Shown here piece after piece: positions 1-5,881 of a DNA stretch of 8,413 nucleotides. The position numbers and the translations under genes were made by a program. Each line of letters starts with the position of its first letter. The stretch's first letter is position 1. Origin of the DNA: Chloroflexota bacterium. Lineage in GTDB: Bacteria; Chloroflexota; Dehalococcoidia; Lucifugimonadales; JACPCL1. A model generated the notes under the pieces. It saw nothing but the letters and a program-made list of their open reading frames with translations. It was not told the origin of the DNA and made no database searches. Location: contig JACQUH010000139.1 of assembly GCA_016210375.1 (NCBI GenBank), forward strand, positions 1 to 8,413, read 5' to 3'.

Positions 1-98
1 ACAATATCCTTGGCGTGACGACCTTTTCGCGCCGCCTCCACCTTCAATGCTGTATACAAATCCTCATCCTCAAAAATGACTGTCATGCGCTTGGACAT
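1..98 (-). CDS. Ribbon-helix-helix protein, antitoxin-like (N-terminal part, cut by window edge)
   Basis: Only the first 32 codons are in the window; the gene runs off the left edge. The protein begins MSKRMTVIFEDEDLYTALKV and continues with EAARKGRHAKDIV. This fits a ribbon-helix-helix (CopG/Arc/MetJ fold) domain: a short beta strand (residues 5-9), an acidic turn, then helix A (about 13-24) and a basic turn into helix B. Small proteins of this type are commonly antitoxins of type II toxin-antitoxin pairs that repress their own promoter, and a toxin gene would be expected just beyond the left edge. The ATG at 98-96 is preferred because GGAGG (109-105) lies 6 nt upstream; a second ATG four codons later is less well placed. 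A tandem 8-bp repeat lies upstream at 137-152. Family assignment is fairly good; the antitoxin role is inferred. Confidence 0.65.
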   Translation of the reverse strand, partial: MSKRMTVIFEDEDLYTALKVEAARKGRHAKDI

Positions 99-122
99 AC
101 CCGCCCTCCAGACGCCTGAGCG

Positions 123-152
123 TTTATATTCCTGTACGTCTATGCGTCTATG
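123..152 (-). promoter_or_regulatory. Candidate promoter and tandem-repeat operator of the ribbon-helix-helix gene
   Basis: Reading the minus strand, a -10-like TATAAA (128-123) lies 16 nt downstream of a -35-like TAGACG (150-145). The 8-bp unit CATAGACG occurs twice without a gap (152-145 and 144-137); the first copy contains the -35 and the second lies in the spacer. MetJ is the textbook ribbon-helix-helix repressor that binds 8-bp units in tandem. Autoregulation by the downstream protein is therefore plausible but inferred. Confidence 0.4.
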
Positions 153-380
153 ATATCAGTTGATCTCTCCCCTGGCAGTTGCATCCTTCGGGGGTGATGA
201 TCGCCAAGTCGTGGCCTGCCTGCCACAGCCAGGCCCCTGTAGAGCCATCCATTGCGCCTGCGCACAGACGATACGCAGGGCAGACCTCCCTTGTCGTGCT
301 GGGATCCAGGGGTAGGGGCGAAGCATGCTTCGGCACTACGGAAGGAGCCTGCCGACCGGCATAGCCATAGCGCACCGCTG
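153..380. other. Gap without a recognisable gene
   Basis: Between the ribbon-helix-helix promoter region and the stop codon of the NYN nuclease gene no coding sequence is convincing. Open frames here have no start with a ribosome site and no recognisable protein motif. The only structure seen is the imperfect palindrome at 312-339, listed separately. The stretch may contain decayed repeat sequence. Confidence 0.4.
312..339. repeat. Imperfect 28-bp palindrome with GTAGGGGC end
   Basis: The arms GTAGGGGCGAAGCA and TGCTTCGGCACTAC pair over 14 bp with two mismatches; the inner 14 bp (319-332, CGAAGCATGCTTCG) are a perfect palindrome. The outer GTAGGGGC also starts the core of the perfect palindrome inside uvrC at 4250-4291. 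The two may belong to one repeat class with a variable centre. It lies 42 bp past the NYN gene stop and has no T-run in either direction, so it is not a classical terminator. Confidence 0.5.
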
Positions 381-1373
381 CTACCCGTTCCCCTGCTTCC
401 GCACCACGCGGTTGCCCTCCCTGGCCCAGTGGGACTCCAGCAGCCTGCTGCCGCCAATGAGCCGCTCCAGGGTCTTGAACTGCGTGGTCTTGAGGTTGGG
501 CGCTCCCAGGGCCCTGGCAGCCATGGCCGCCGCCGCCTGCCCTGTCAGGTAGCTGCCGGCCTTGGAGGCGCGGGCGCTCCAGGCCGCGTCAATGGTGGCC
601 TCCCAGCTCGGCCCGTTGCGCTGAGCCGGAGCGGCGCCCACCCCAGGCCGGTCGGCCAGCTCCACCTGGATGTCGCCCTCGCCGCCCTGGGGCCGGGTGA
701 CCCGCACCTCCGGGGACGCCTCCAGGTACCTGGAGAAGGTGGAGTGACCCAAAGCGCGGAAGTCAAAGGCGGGGTCCATGCGCTGCATGGCCTGGAAGAC
801 GCGGCTTCCGATGGCCCGACCCTGTTCGTCCATGGTGGCCTGCACGGCGCGCGCCAGCAAGGAGTCTTCCCTGGGAGGAGGCGGTGGCGCCACGGCCACG
901 CTGGACGCCCGCCGGGAGCGGCCCGGCTTTGGCTGCTCCGGTCCGGCGCGGTCGTCCAGGGAGAAATAGCGGTCGCAGGAGGCTACGAGGGCGCGCGGCA
1001 CGGTGGCCTTGCGCCCCGCGCCGATGACGGTCTTGCCGGCGGAGCGCAGCTTGCGCACCAGCGCCACGAAGTCGCTGTCCGAGGAGACGATGACGAAGGT
1101 GTCCACGGGCGACTGGTAGAGCAGCTCAATGGCGTCAATGACCAGACGCATGTCGCTGGAGTTCTTGCCGCCACGGGTGACCCGGAACATCTGTACCGGC
1201 TCAATGCCCAGCTCCACAAGCTGGTTAGCTTGATCGCGCATGGCGACCCAGTCGGCGTAGGCGCGCTTGACGGTGGCTCGGCCCAGGTCCGACACCTGGT
1301 CCAGCACCCACTGGATGGCGCTGGGGCCGACGTTCTCGTAATCAATGAGGACGGCTATCTGCTGGTCTGGCAT
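381..1373 (-). CDS. NYN (PIN-like) nuclease with OST-HTH/LOTUS domain
   Basis: A 330-residue protein, probably a metal-dependent RNase or RNA-binding factor of the LabA/DUF88 NYN group. The NYN domain spans about residues 5-140. It opens with a strand ending in DYENVG (D11, N14), followed by KNSSDMRLVID (D74, D80) and VIVSSDSDF (D99, D101). These acidic residues are in the usual PIN-fold metal-site positions, so activity is plausible. A proline-rich linker (about 142-168) leads to an OST-HTH/LOTUS-like winged helix (about 170-238, including GSRVFQAMQRMDPAFDF), a domain known to bind RNA. Residues about 255-330 are a further helical segment that I do not recognise. The ATG at 1373-1371 is preferred: GGTGGAG lies 5 nt upstream. 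An in-frame ATG at 1412 would add 13 residues but has no ribosome site. The gene stands alone and is divergent from the small gene at 1587. The natural substrate is unknown. Confidence 0.85.
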   Translation of the reverse strand: MPDQQIAVLIDYENVGPSAIQWVLDQVSDLGRATVKRAYADWVAMRDQANQLVELGIEPVQMFRVTRGGKNSSDMRLVIDAIELLYQSPVDTFVIVSSDSDFVALVRKLRSAGKTVIGAGRKATVPRALVASCDRYFSLDDRAGPEQPKPGRSRRASSVAVAPPPPPREDSLLARAVQATMDEQGRAIGSRVFQAMQRMDPAFDFRALGHSTFSRYLEASPEVRVTRPQGGEGDIQVELADRPGVGAAPAQRNGPSWEATIDAAWSARASKAGSYLTGQAAAAMAARALGAPNLKTTQFKTLERLIGGSRLLESHWAREGNRVVRKQGNG

Positions 1374-1401
1374 GGTCACTCCACCGGCTTTCCTTCCAGG
1401 A

Positions 1402-1429
1402 ATGATAGGCATACAGATGGGGGTTCCAA
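1402..1429 (-). promoter_or_regulatory. Candidate promoter of the NYN nuclease gene
   Basis: On the minus strand, TTGGAA (1429-1424) and TATCAT (1407-1402) are separated by 16 nt. They match the sigma-70 consensus at 4/6 and 5/6. Transcription would start near 1395, giving a leader of about 22 nt that contains the GGTGGAG ribosome site. It agrees with the shorter start at 1373, because the alternative ATG at 1412-1410 would lie upstream of the transcript. Confidence 0.45.
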
Positions 1430-1540
1430 GAGGCCGGGATTGGACAGTCTTGCCTGTCTACTCCCCTTTGTTCTCCCACGCCCAGTATGGTAGATTTGCC
1501 CTAACGCAACGCTGCTGCGCCGTCGCTACAGTAGGGAACA

Positions 1541-1573
1541 GGGAATCCTGGCCAGTGTCGCCAGGGGATTCCC
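1541..1573 (+). promoter_or_regulatory. Leader hairpin just before the small gene at 1587
   Basis: GGGAATCCTGGC (1541-1552) pairs with GCCAGGGGATTCCC (1560-1573) through all 12 positions of the left arm, with a two-G bulge on the right side and a 7-nt loop. The hairpin ends just before the Shine-Dalgarno AGGAGG of the gene starting at 1587. It could affect ribosome access or transcript stability, or be a remnant repeat. No ligand-binding architecture is recognisable. Confidence 0.45.
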
Positions 1574-1586
1574 CCAGGAGGGAACA

Positions 1587-1862
1587 ATGCTGTTCATCGC
1601 TACACACACCCACCAGCCCGAATCCTGCCCAGTGGAGCACCCTCTCCCGGTGCATCAGATGGCCCGGGAAGACCATGCCAAGGAGTGCGGTGTGAAGGTG
1701 CTGGGGGCGTACATTGCGTCACCGCAGCACATCCTTTACTTCGTTCTGGAAGCCCCTGATCCTGGGTCAGTGGCCCGCTACTTCAGGCCGCTCATGAAAA
1801 TCGGTACCGCTCAGATTACTCCGGTTCAGACGCTACAGGAAGCCACGGGCATTTCCCAGTAG
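1587..1862 (+). CDS. Small alpha/beta protein of unknown function
   Basis: A 91-residue protein beginning MLFIATHTH, with a strong ribosome site (AGGAGG, 5 nt before the ATG). An early strand with His-x-His (THTHQPESCP) is followed by a helix rich in charged residues (HQMAREDHAKECG), a strand pair (VKVLGAYIASP and HILYFVLEAPD), a helix (PGSVARYFRPLM), a final strand (AQITPVQTL) and a short tail. This beta-alpha-beta-beta-alpha-beta order fits a ferredoxin-like dimeric alpha/beta-barrel protein, like small DUF3303-type or muconolactone-isomerase-like families; I cannot name the family firmly. There is no signal peptide or membrane segment, so it is probably cytoplasmic. His and Cys residues near the N terminus (H7, H9, C14) could bind metal or substrate, but this is speculative. 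It is a single gene, divergent from the NYN nuclease gene. Confidence 0.75.
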   Translation: MLFIATHTHQPESCPVEHPLPVHQMAREDHAKECGVKVLGAYIASPQHILYFVLEAPDPGSVARYFRPLMKIGTAQITPVQTLQEATGISQ

Positions 1863-1947
1863 GGTCCCAGGACTGTACAGGTTAACGTCCTGTTGAAGCA
1901 GTGGCAGGCTCTCTTCTGGCGATCAAATGCCTGAATCGGGCTTTCCT

Positions 1948-2124
1948 AATGTCATGCTGAGGGAGCCCTTCGGCCTTGCTCAGGGTAAATCCCGTGACCG
2001 GGGCATCTAGGGCGTACACCTGGATAGCCCGTCGCTTTTTCATTCTGACAGCTTGTCAACTCCTGGCGATGCGCTTTAGATTCTTCGCTGCGCTCCGTTT
2101 CGCTCGCTGGCTCAGCATGACATT
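1948..2124. repeat. 177-bp MITE-like element with 14-bp terminal inverted repeats
   Basis: AATGTCATGCTGAG (1948-1961) is repeated in perfect inverted form as CTCAGCATGACATT (2111-2124). The interior has no credible gene. Inside the right end, GATTCTTCGCTGCGCTCC followed by TTTCGCTCGCTGG has short inverted and repeated GC-rich motifs. No clear target-site duplication flanks it. It lies in the 452-bp gap 1863-2314 between the small gene and hicB, and the rest of that gap shows only a candidate hicB promoter. Non-autonomous mobile element or interspersed repeat is the best reading. Confidence 0.6.
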
Positions 2125-2263
2125 GGATACTAGCGCTGCTCCCCCACGTCCGTTTCAAAGGGATGATCCCCTTATTTTTCTGGCATGGGCTCCTGGCGGC
2201 AAGAGGCTAGACCAATCATAAGGGCGAAGGCAGGAGGGAGACAAGCCTGAGGCCACAGGGAAA

Positions 2264-2272
2264 TGCTAGAAT
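2264..2272 (+). promoter_or_regulatory. Candidate extended -10 promoter of hicBA
   Basis: TGCTAGAAT is an extended -10 element (TG plus TAGAAT, 5/6 match) 42 nt before the hicB start codon. No convincing -35 lies at the expected distance, which is tolerated by extended -10 promoters. It is the best candidate in the gap upstream of hicBA. Confidence 0.35.
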
Positions 2273-2314
2273 AAGCTCATTCAAAGCCAACGCTCCAGCA
2301 TAGAGGGTGCGGGC

Positions 2315-2545
2315 ATGACCAAGACATTGAAACTCCACGCTGTCTTTGAAAAGCAAGGGAACTGGTACGTAGGGTACATACCTGAAGTCCCAGGGGTCAA
2401 TGCCCAAGAGCACACCCTGAAAGCAGCAAGAGAAAGCCTCCTGATTGCCCTTCATGAGCTGGCTGAGCTTGACCCCAAGGCGGTTCTGGGGGTAAACAGG
2501 AGAATTGAGGAGCTGGAGCTGACTCTGGATGGCAATGCTCTGTGA
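2315..2545 (+). CDS. hicB: HicB-family antitoxin (short form)
   Basis: A 76-residue HicB-like antitoxin. HicB proteins bind and block the HicA mRNA nuclease. The N-terminal partial RNase-H-like fold is clear: strand LKLHAVFEKQGN, then WYVGYIPEVPGVNAQ, the typical HicB pattern (aromatic residue, x-x-P-x-x-PG), followed by a helix LKAARESLLIALHELAEL. The rest (about 55-76) is short. Many HicB proteins have a C-terminal HTH or ribbon-helix-helix DNA-binding domain; here there is no room for one, so autoregulation, if any, must work differently. The start ATG has a modest GAGG ribosome site about 9 nt upstream. The gene overlaps hicA by 4 nt (GTGA), so the two are translationally coupled, with antitoxin first. 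Base composition is visibly less GC-rich than in uvrC, which fits horizontal acquisition. Confidence 0.85.
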   Translation: MTKTLKLHAVFEKQGNWYVGYIPEVPGVNAQEHTLKAARESLLIALHELAELDPKAVLGVNRRIEELELTLDGNAL

Positions 2546-2727
2546 AAAGACGGGACATGATTGCTTACCTTGAATCCCAGGGATGCCGTCCTGAACGAGA
2601 GGGTGCAAAGCACACATGGTACGTCAATCAGCTCACGGGTGAACACGCCGCCGTACCGCGGCATAGGGAGATAAGGGACTTCTTGGTCAAGAAGATTTGC
2701 AGAGAACTGAAAATACGACCTCCCTAA
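2542..2727 (+). CDS. hicA: HicA-family toxin (mRNA interferase)
   Basis: A 61-residue HicA-like protein, a double-stranded-RNA-binding-fold toxin that cleaves mRNA when not bound by HicB. Start is GTG at 2542, overlapping the hicB stop by 4 nt; the next residues KRRDMIAYLESQGC form the usual first helix. The catalytic histidine is expected at H24 in GAKHTWY (canonical G-S-H in the family), followed by a strand and AAVPRHREI (about 36-44), the conserved V-P-x-H turn, and a C-terminal helix DFLVKKICRELKI. All core elements are present, so the toxin looks intact. It ends 19 bp before uvrC, whose transcription may partly read through from this pair. The substitution Ala-Lys before the histidine, rather than the common Ser, is a minor deviation. 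Confidence 0.88.
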   Translation: MKRRDMIAYLESQGCRPEREGAKHTWYVNQLTGEHAAVPRHREIRDFLVKKICRELKIRPP

Positions 2728-2746
2728 TTTCTGTGCGTCGCATCTT

Positions 2747-4915
2747 ATGACCCTCACCGCCGAATCCATCTCTGAGCGCCTGGCCGCTACGCCCACCTCC
2801 CCCGGCGTCTACACCATGCGGGACGCCGCCGGCGGGGTGCTGTACGTGGGCAAGGCCGCCGTCCTGCGCCACCGCCTGCGCAGCTACTTCGGCTCGCCCG
2901 CCAACCTGGAGCCGAAGATCCGCCAGATGGTGGGCCTCATCGCTGATTTTGAGTACCTGGTGACCGATACGGAGGCTGAGGCCCTGATCCTGGAGAACAC
3001 CCTCATCAAAGGGCACAAGCCGCCCTACAACGCCCGTCTCAAGGACGACAAAACCTACCCCTTCATCAAGATTGACCTCTCGGAGGAGTTCCCGCAGGTA
3101 TACCTGACCCGTCGCGTCAAGGCCGATGGCGCGCGCTACTTCGGCCCCTATGCCAGCGCTGGCTCGGTGCGCACCACCCTGGCGCTGCTCAAGAAGCTCT
3201 TCCCGTACCGCTCCTGCACCAAGGCCATCACCGGCGATGACGATCGCCCCTGCCTGGAGTATTTCATCCACCGGTGCGTCGCCCCCTGCACGGGCTACGT
3301 CAGCAAGGAGGAGTACCGCGAGGTTATCCAGCAGGTCATCCTGTTCATGGAGGGCAGGACCGAGCGGGTGCTCAAGGACCTGCGGCTCAAGATGCAGCAG
3401 GCCTCCGGGGGTCTGGAGTACGAGCGCGCGGCGATTCTGCGGGACCAGGTACGGGCCATTGAGCGGGTAAACGAGCAGCAGAAGGTGGACTCCGGCGGCC
3501 AGGAGGACCAGGACATCCTGGGCATGGCCAGCACCGGCAGCGAGACCTGGGTGGAGGTGTTCTTCATCCGCCACGGCAAGCTCATTGGCCGCGACCACTT
3601 CTTGATGGAGGGAACGCAGGATGACGCCCCCTCTCAGGTCATGGCGGGTTTCGTCAAGCAGTTCTACGACGCTGCACCCCACATCCCCAGGGAGCTTGTC
3701 CTCCAGCATCCCGTGGGCGAAGAAGCGCCCCTGATTGAGGAGTGGCTGACCCACAAGCGGGGCCAGCGGGTGCGGCTCCACGTGCCCGAACGTGGCACCA
3801 AGAAACGCCTGGCCAGCATGGCCGCCGAAAACGCTGCCCAGGGACTCAAGCAGCGGGCCATCAAATGGCAATCGGACTCGGAGAACCTCCAGCAGGCCAT
3901 GCAGGAGGTGGCGGAGGCCCTGAACCTGCCGCGCCTCCCCCAGCGTATGGAGTGCTACGACATCTCTAACATCCAGGGCACCAACTCCGTGGGCTCTCTG
4001 GTGGTCTTTGAAGGCGGACGCCCCAGGAACGGACACTATCGCCGCTTCCAGATCAAGAGCGTGGTGGGCGTGGACGACTACTCCATGATGCAGGAGATGC
4101 TGCGCCGCCGCTTCCGCCGCCTGGCCGAGCGGCTGCAAACCGACCAGGGTGGCTCAACGCCGGGCGCTGACCCGGGGCAAGGGGAGCTGTTGGCCAATGC
4201 CTCACCCTTATCACAACCTTCTCCCGTCAAGGGAGAAGGGGGCCTCTTCCCCACCCGTAGGGGCACGATATACCGTGCCCCTACGGGTGGGACCCCCGCC
4301 GATGCGGATAACCGACCCCTGTCCCGTCAAGGGAGAGGGACAGAGGGTGAGGGTAAGAATGAGGTAAGGGCGTCCGGACAAGTCGGGACGCCCTTACGCC
4401 CCGCCGAAGGACAGGACGCCCTCGCCAGGCCCGAAGGCGGGCTTCCCCAGGCCTCCAACGCCGCCGCCAAGGAAGATACCTGGGGCATCGTGCCGGACCT
4501 GGTCATCATTGATGGCGGCAAGGGCCACCTGAGCGCGGCCCACCAGGTGTTCCTGGAGCTGGGTATCGCCGAGGCGGTTCCCCTGGCCAGCCTGGCCAAG
4601 GAGCGGGAGGAGCTCTTTCTGCCGCACGACCCTGACTCCATACTGCTGCCCCGCGGCTCTCAGGGGCTATTCCTGGTGCAGCGCATCCGCGATGAGGCCC
4701 ACCGATTCGCCATCACCTACCACCGCCAGCGCCGCAGCAAGGGCTCGGTCAGGTCGGCCCTGGACGCCATCGCGGGCATCGGCCCCAAGCGCAAGCGGAT
4801 GCTCCTGCGCCAGTTTGGCTCCGTGGCCGCCGTCAAGGAGGCCCCTCTTTCGGAGCTGGCCGGCGTGCCGGGGATGACCATGAAGCTGGCCCAGAAGCTC
4901 AAAGAGGGGCTGTAG
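2747..4915 (+). CDS. uvrC: UvrABC excision nuclease subunit C, with a repeat-derived internal insertion
   Basis: UvrC makes both incisions beside a DNA lesion in the UvrB-DNA complex. The GIY-YIG domain (about residues 16-95) has GVY 20-22, YVG 33-35, K36, R43 and E83. Cysteines C157, C169, C177 and C181 form the Cys cluster known from UvrC. The UVR (UvrB-binding) motif is about 203-238. The RNase-H-like endonuclease keeps its catalytic residues D405 (CYDISN), D589 (IIDGGKG) and H652 (DEAHRFAI), and tandem helix-hairpin-helix motifs fill 671-722. At 722 residues it is about 110 longer than usual; the excess is residues about 465-577, a Gly/Pro/Arg-rich stretch encoded by hairpin repeats between the VDDYSMM helix (about 443-463) and the IIDGG strand. 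All domains remain in frame, so the protein is probably functional. The ATG at 2747 has no ribosome site, but the N terminus aligns with the family; translation may depend on read-through from hicA, 19 bp upstream. Confidence 0.95.
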   Translation: MTLTAESISERLAATPTSPGVYTMRDAAGGVLYVGKAAVLRHRLRSYFGSPANLEPKIRQMVGLIADFEYLVTDTEAEALILENTLIKGHKPPYNARLKDDKTYPFIKIDLSEEFPQVYLTRRVKADGARYFGPYASAGSVRTTLALLKKLFPYRSCTKAITGDDDRPCLEYFIHRCVAPCTGYVSKEEYREVIQQVILFMEGRTERVLKDLRLKMQQASGGLEYERAAILRDQVRAIERVNEQQKVDSGGQEDQDILGMASTGSETWVEVFFIRHGKLIGRDHFLMEGTQDDAPSQVMAGFVKQFYDAAPHIPRELVLQHPVGEEAPLIEEWLTHKRGQRVRLHVPERGTKKRLASMAAENAAQGLKQRAIKWQSDSENLQQAMQEVAEALNLPRLPQRMECYDISNIQGTNSVGSLVVFEGGRPRNGHYRRFQIKSVVGVDDYSMMQEMLRRRFRRLAERLQTDQGGSTPGADPGQGELLANASPLSQPSPVKGEGGLFPTRRGTIYRAPTGGTPADADNRPLSRQGRGTEGEGKNEVRASGQVGTPLRPAEGQDALARPEGGLPQASNAAAKEDTWGIVPDLVIIDGGKGHLSAAHQVFLELGIAEAVPLASLAKEREELFLPHDPDSILLPRGSQGLFLVQRIRDEAHRFAITYHRQRRSKGSVRSALDAIAGIGPKRKRMLLRQFGSVAAVKEAPLSELAGVPGMTMKLAQKLKEGL
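4139..4477 (+). repeat. In-frame palindromic repeat insertion within uvrC
   Basis: About 339 bp (exactly divisible by three with these approximate bounds) encode residues about 465-577 of UvrC, a stretch absent from ordinary UvrC. It contains four inverted repeats: CCTTCTCCC/GGGAGAAGG (4217-4239), an 18-bp-arm palindrome (4250-4291), CTGTCCC/GGGACAG (4319-4343) and GTAAGGGCGTCC/GGACGCCCTTAC (4364-4397). TCCCGTCAAGGGAGA occurs twice, at 4222 and 4322. Phrases such as GGGTGAGGGT match the intergenic repeat near 7922. The peptide is Gly/Pro/Arg/Ala/Ser-rich and likely disordered. Exact borders are uncertain by several codons without an alignment. Confidence 0.8.
4250..4291. repeat. Perfect palindrome with 18-bp arms inside the uvrC insertion
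   Basis: The left arm (4250-4267) begins CCCACCCGTAGGGGC, the right arm (4274-4291) is its exact reverse complement, and the loop is ATATAC. It is translated as part of the UvrC insertion (around PTRRGTIYRAPTGG). The GTAGGGGC segment is shared with the palindrome at 312-339. It would form a very stable hairpin in the uvrC mRNA and a possible cruciform in DNA. Confidence 0.85.
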
Positions 4916-4926
4916 GGTCGGAGATG

Positions 4927-5172
4927 CTATCTCAAAACCCTTCTTGGCACCGCCCCTAAAGGGGGCGGCATGATGCCCCAGCCTTATGGTTATTGACGAA
5001 ATAACCTGCCAATTTGGTTCCGACCTAACCCCCTCTGGCTCCCCCTTCCCGCACGGGAAGGGGGAGAAGATTGGTTTGAATCGGTGCGATGCGGCTCTGC
5101 CGCATCGCACCGATTCCTCAAATCACCGTCCCCCTCTCCGTTGCGGAGAGGGGGACCACGAGGGGAGTGGTC
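4927..5172 (+). repeat. Hairpin repeat family, copy A (between uvrC and the Yip1-type gene)
   Basis: This copy fills most of the 342-bp gap between the convergent uvrC and Yip1-type genes. Order: CTATCTCAAAA; a 7-bp hairpin (4950-4968) not found in copy B; the motif GACGAAATAA; GGTTCCGACCTAACCCC; hairpin 1 with 12-bp stem (5039-5050/5055-5066); hairpin 2 with 17-bp stem (5078-5094/5100-5116); and hairpin 3 with 13-bp stem (5128-5140/5144-5156). Copy B lies 1060 bp downstream in the same orientation. No hairpin is followed by a T-run, though the structures could slow polymerase from either side. Confidence 0.85.
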
Positions 5173-5257
5173 ATCCCGTTGAAAACCGCCGGCGGGTGGC
5201 ATTCTCAGGGCCTTGTCTCATCCCCGCGTGGGGCGTTCGCAACGTCGTGAGCAACTG

Positions 5258-5773
5258 CTAGAAGAATATCCAGGTGTAGAGGTCCTGCAGGTTGTAGGCA
5301 ACGAACATTCCCATCACCGCCATGGGAAAGGCTGCCAGGATGGACACGCCCATCACGCGAAGGTACGCGACGATAATGCCCACCAGCACCCACAAAATGA
5401 CCATGGCGTTGAACAGCAGGGCGACGGCTCCCCCGCCCAGGGAGAGGAAGACGCTGAACACCCCTGGGGCCAGGGCGAAGCCAACGATGCGCAGGAACGA
5501 CCCGAAGGTAACTCCTCTTTTGATGAGATACCGGCTGGGCAGATAGCCCAGCAGGCTGAACACAAACCACTGGGTAAGGTTGAAAGCGAGGCTCCAGAGG
5601 ATGACCAGCACGGGATTGCGACCCACCTGGTAGACGGTTATGCCCGGGGCGGCCAGTGCCAGGCTAACCAGCATCATGATACCCACGGCCTGTACGATGG
5701 CCGCGGGGTCGTCTTGCAACTCCTGGTAGAGACTGCGGTCAAACTGCAACGCCCTGAGGAATCGCCGAAACAA
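5258..5773 (-). CDS. Yip1-domain-like integral membrane protein
   Basis: A 171-residue protein with five predicted membrane helices at about residues 26-44, 54-78, 92-112, 116-138 and 142-162, after a charged cytoplasmic N terminus (MFRRFLRALQFDRSLYQELQ). The pattern of an N-terminal 'Y-x-E-L-x-D-D-P' segment, a helix containing FNLTQWFVFSLLGYL, and GFALAPGVFSVF (about 98-109) resembles the bacterial Yip1/YIPF-type family (Pfam Yip1), whose function in bacteria is unclear. Start is a TTG at 5773-5771; it is supported by a strong AAGGAG (5785-5780) 6 nt upstream, and no ATG lies nearby in frame. The gene is convergent with uvrC and is bracketed by repeat copies A and C/B. No partner gene suggests a role. 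Confidence 0.75.
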   Translation of the reverse strand: MFRRFLRALQFDRSLYQELQDDPAAIVQAVGIMMLVSLALAAPGITVYQVGRNPVLVILWSLAFNLTQWFVFSLLGYLPSRYLIKRGVTFGSFLRIVGFALAPGVFSVFLSLGGGAVALLFNAMVILWVLVGIIVAYLRVMGVSILAAFPMAVMGMFVAYNLQDLYTWIFF

Positions 5774-5881
5774 TGTCGTCTCCTTTGGTTGATGTTGTCT
5801 CTTTTTGCCATGCCCTTGGCCACAAAGACAACGCGTGGCCCGGTTCCGTTTGCTTCGGGGTGTTCTGCATCCCCCCGACTG

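Noticed and set aside
1374..1412. Longer start for the NYN nuclease at 1412
   Set aside because: It has no ribosome site and would place the start upstream of the likely transcription start; the ATG at 1373 has GGTGGAG in place.
252..1493. 413-codon open frame on the plus strand
   Set aside because: It lies antisense to the NYN nuclease gene, has no recognisable motif or ribosome site, and is explained by high GC content in the opposite frame.
2687..4138. 483-codon open frame on the minus strand
   Set aside because: It is antisense to uvrC with Leu/His/Gly-rich composition and no domain. uvrC is certain on the other strand.
4139..4477. Intein or intron in uvrC
   Set aside because: The block is too short, lacks splicing-type Cys/Ser...His-Asn motifs and any group I/II structure, and is read through in frame.
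2747..4915. uvrC as a broken gene
   Set aside because: All domains from GIY-YIG to helix-hairpin-helix are in one frame with catalytic residues kept. The insertion does not shift the frame.
5217..5257. Terminator for the Yip1-type gene
   Set aside because: Only a 4-bp CCCC/GGGG stem is present and no T-run follows on the minus strand, which is not enough to call.
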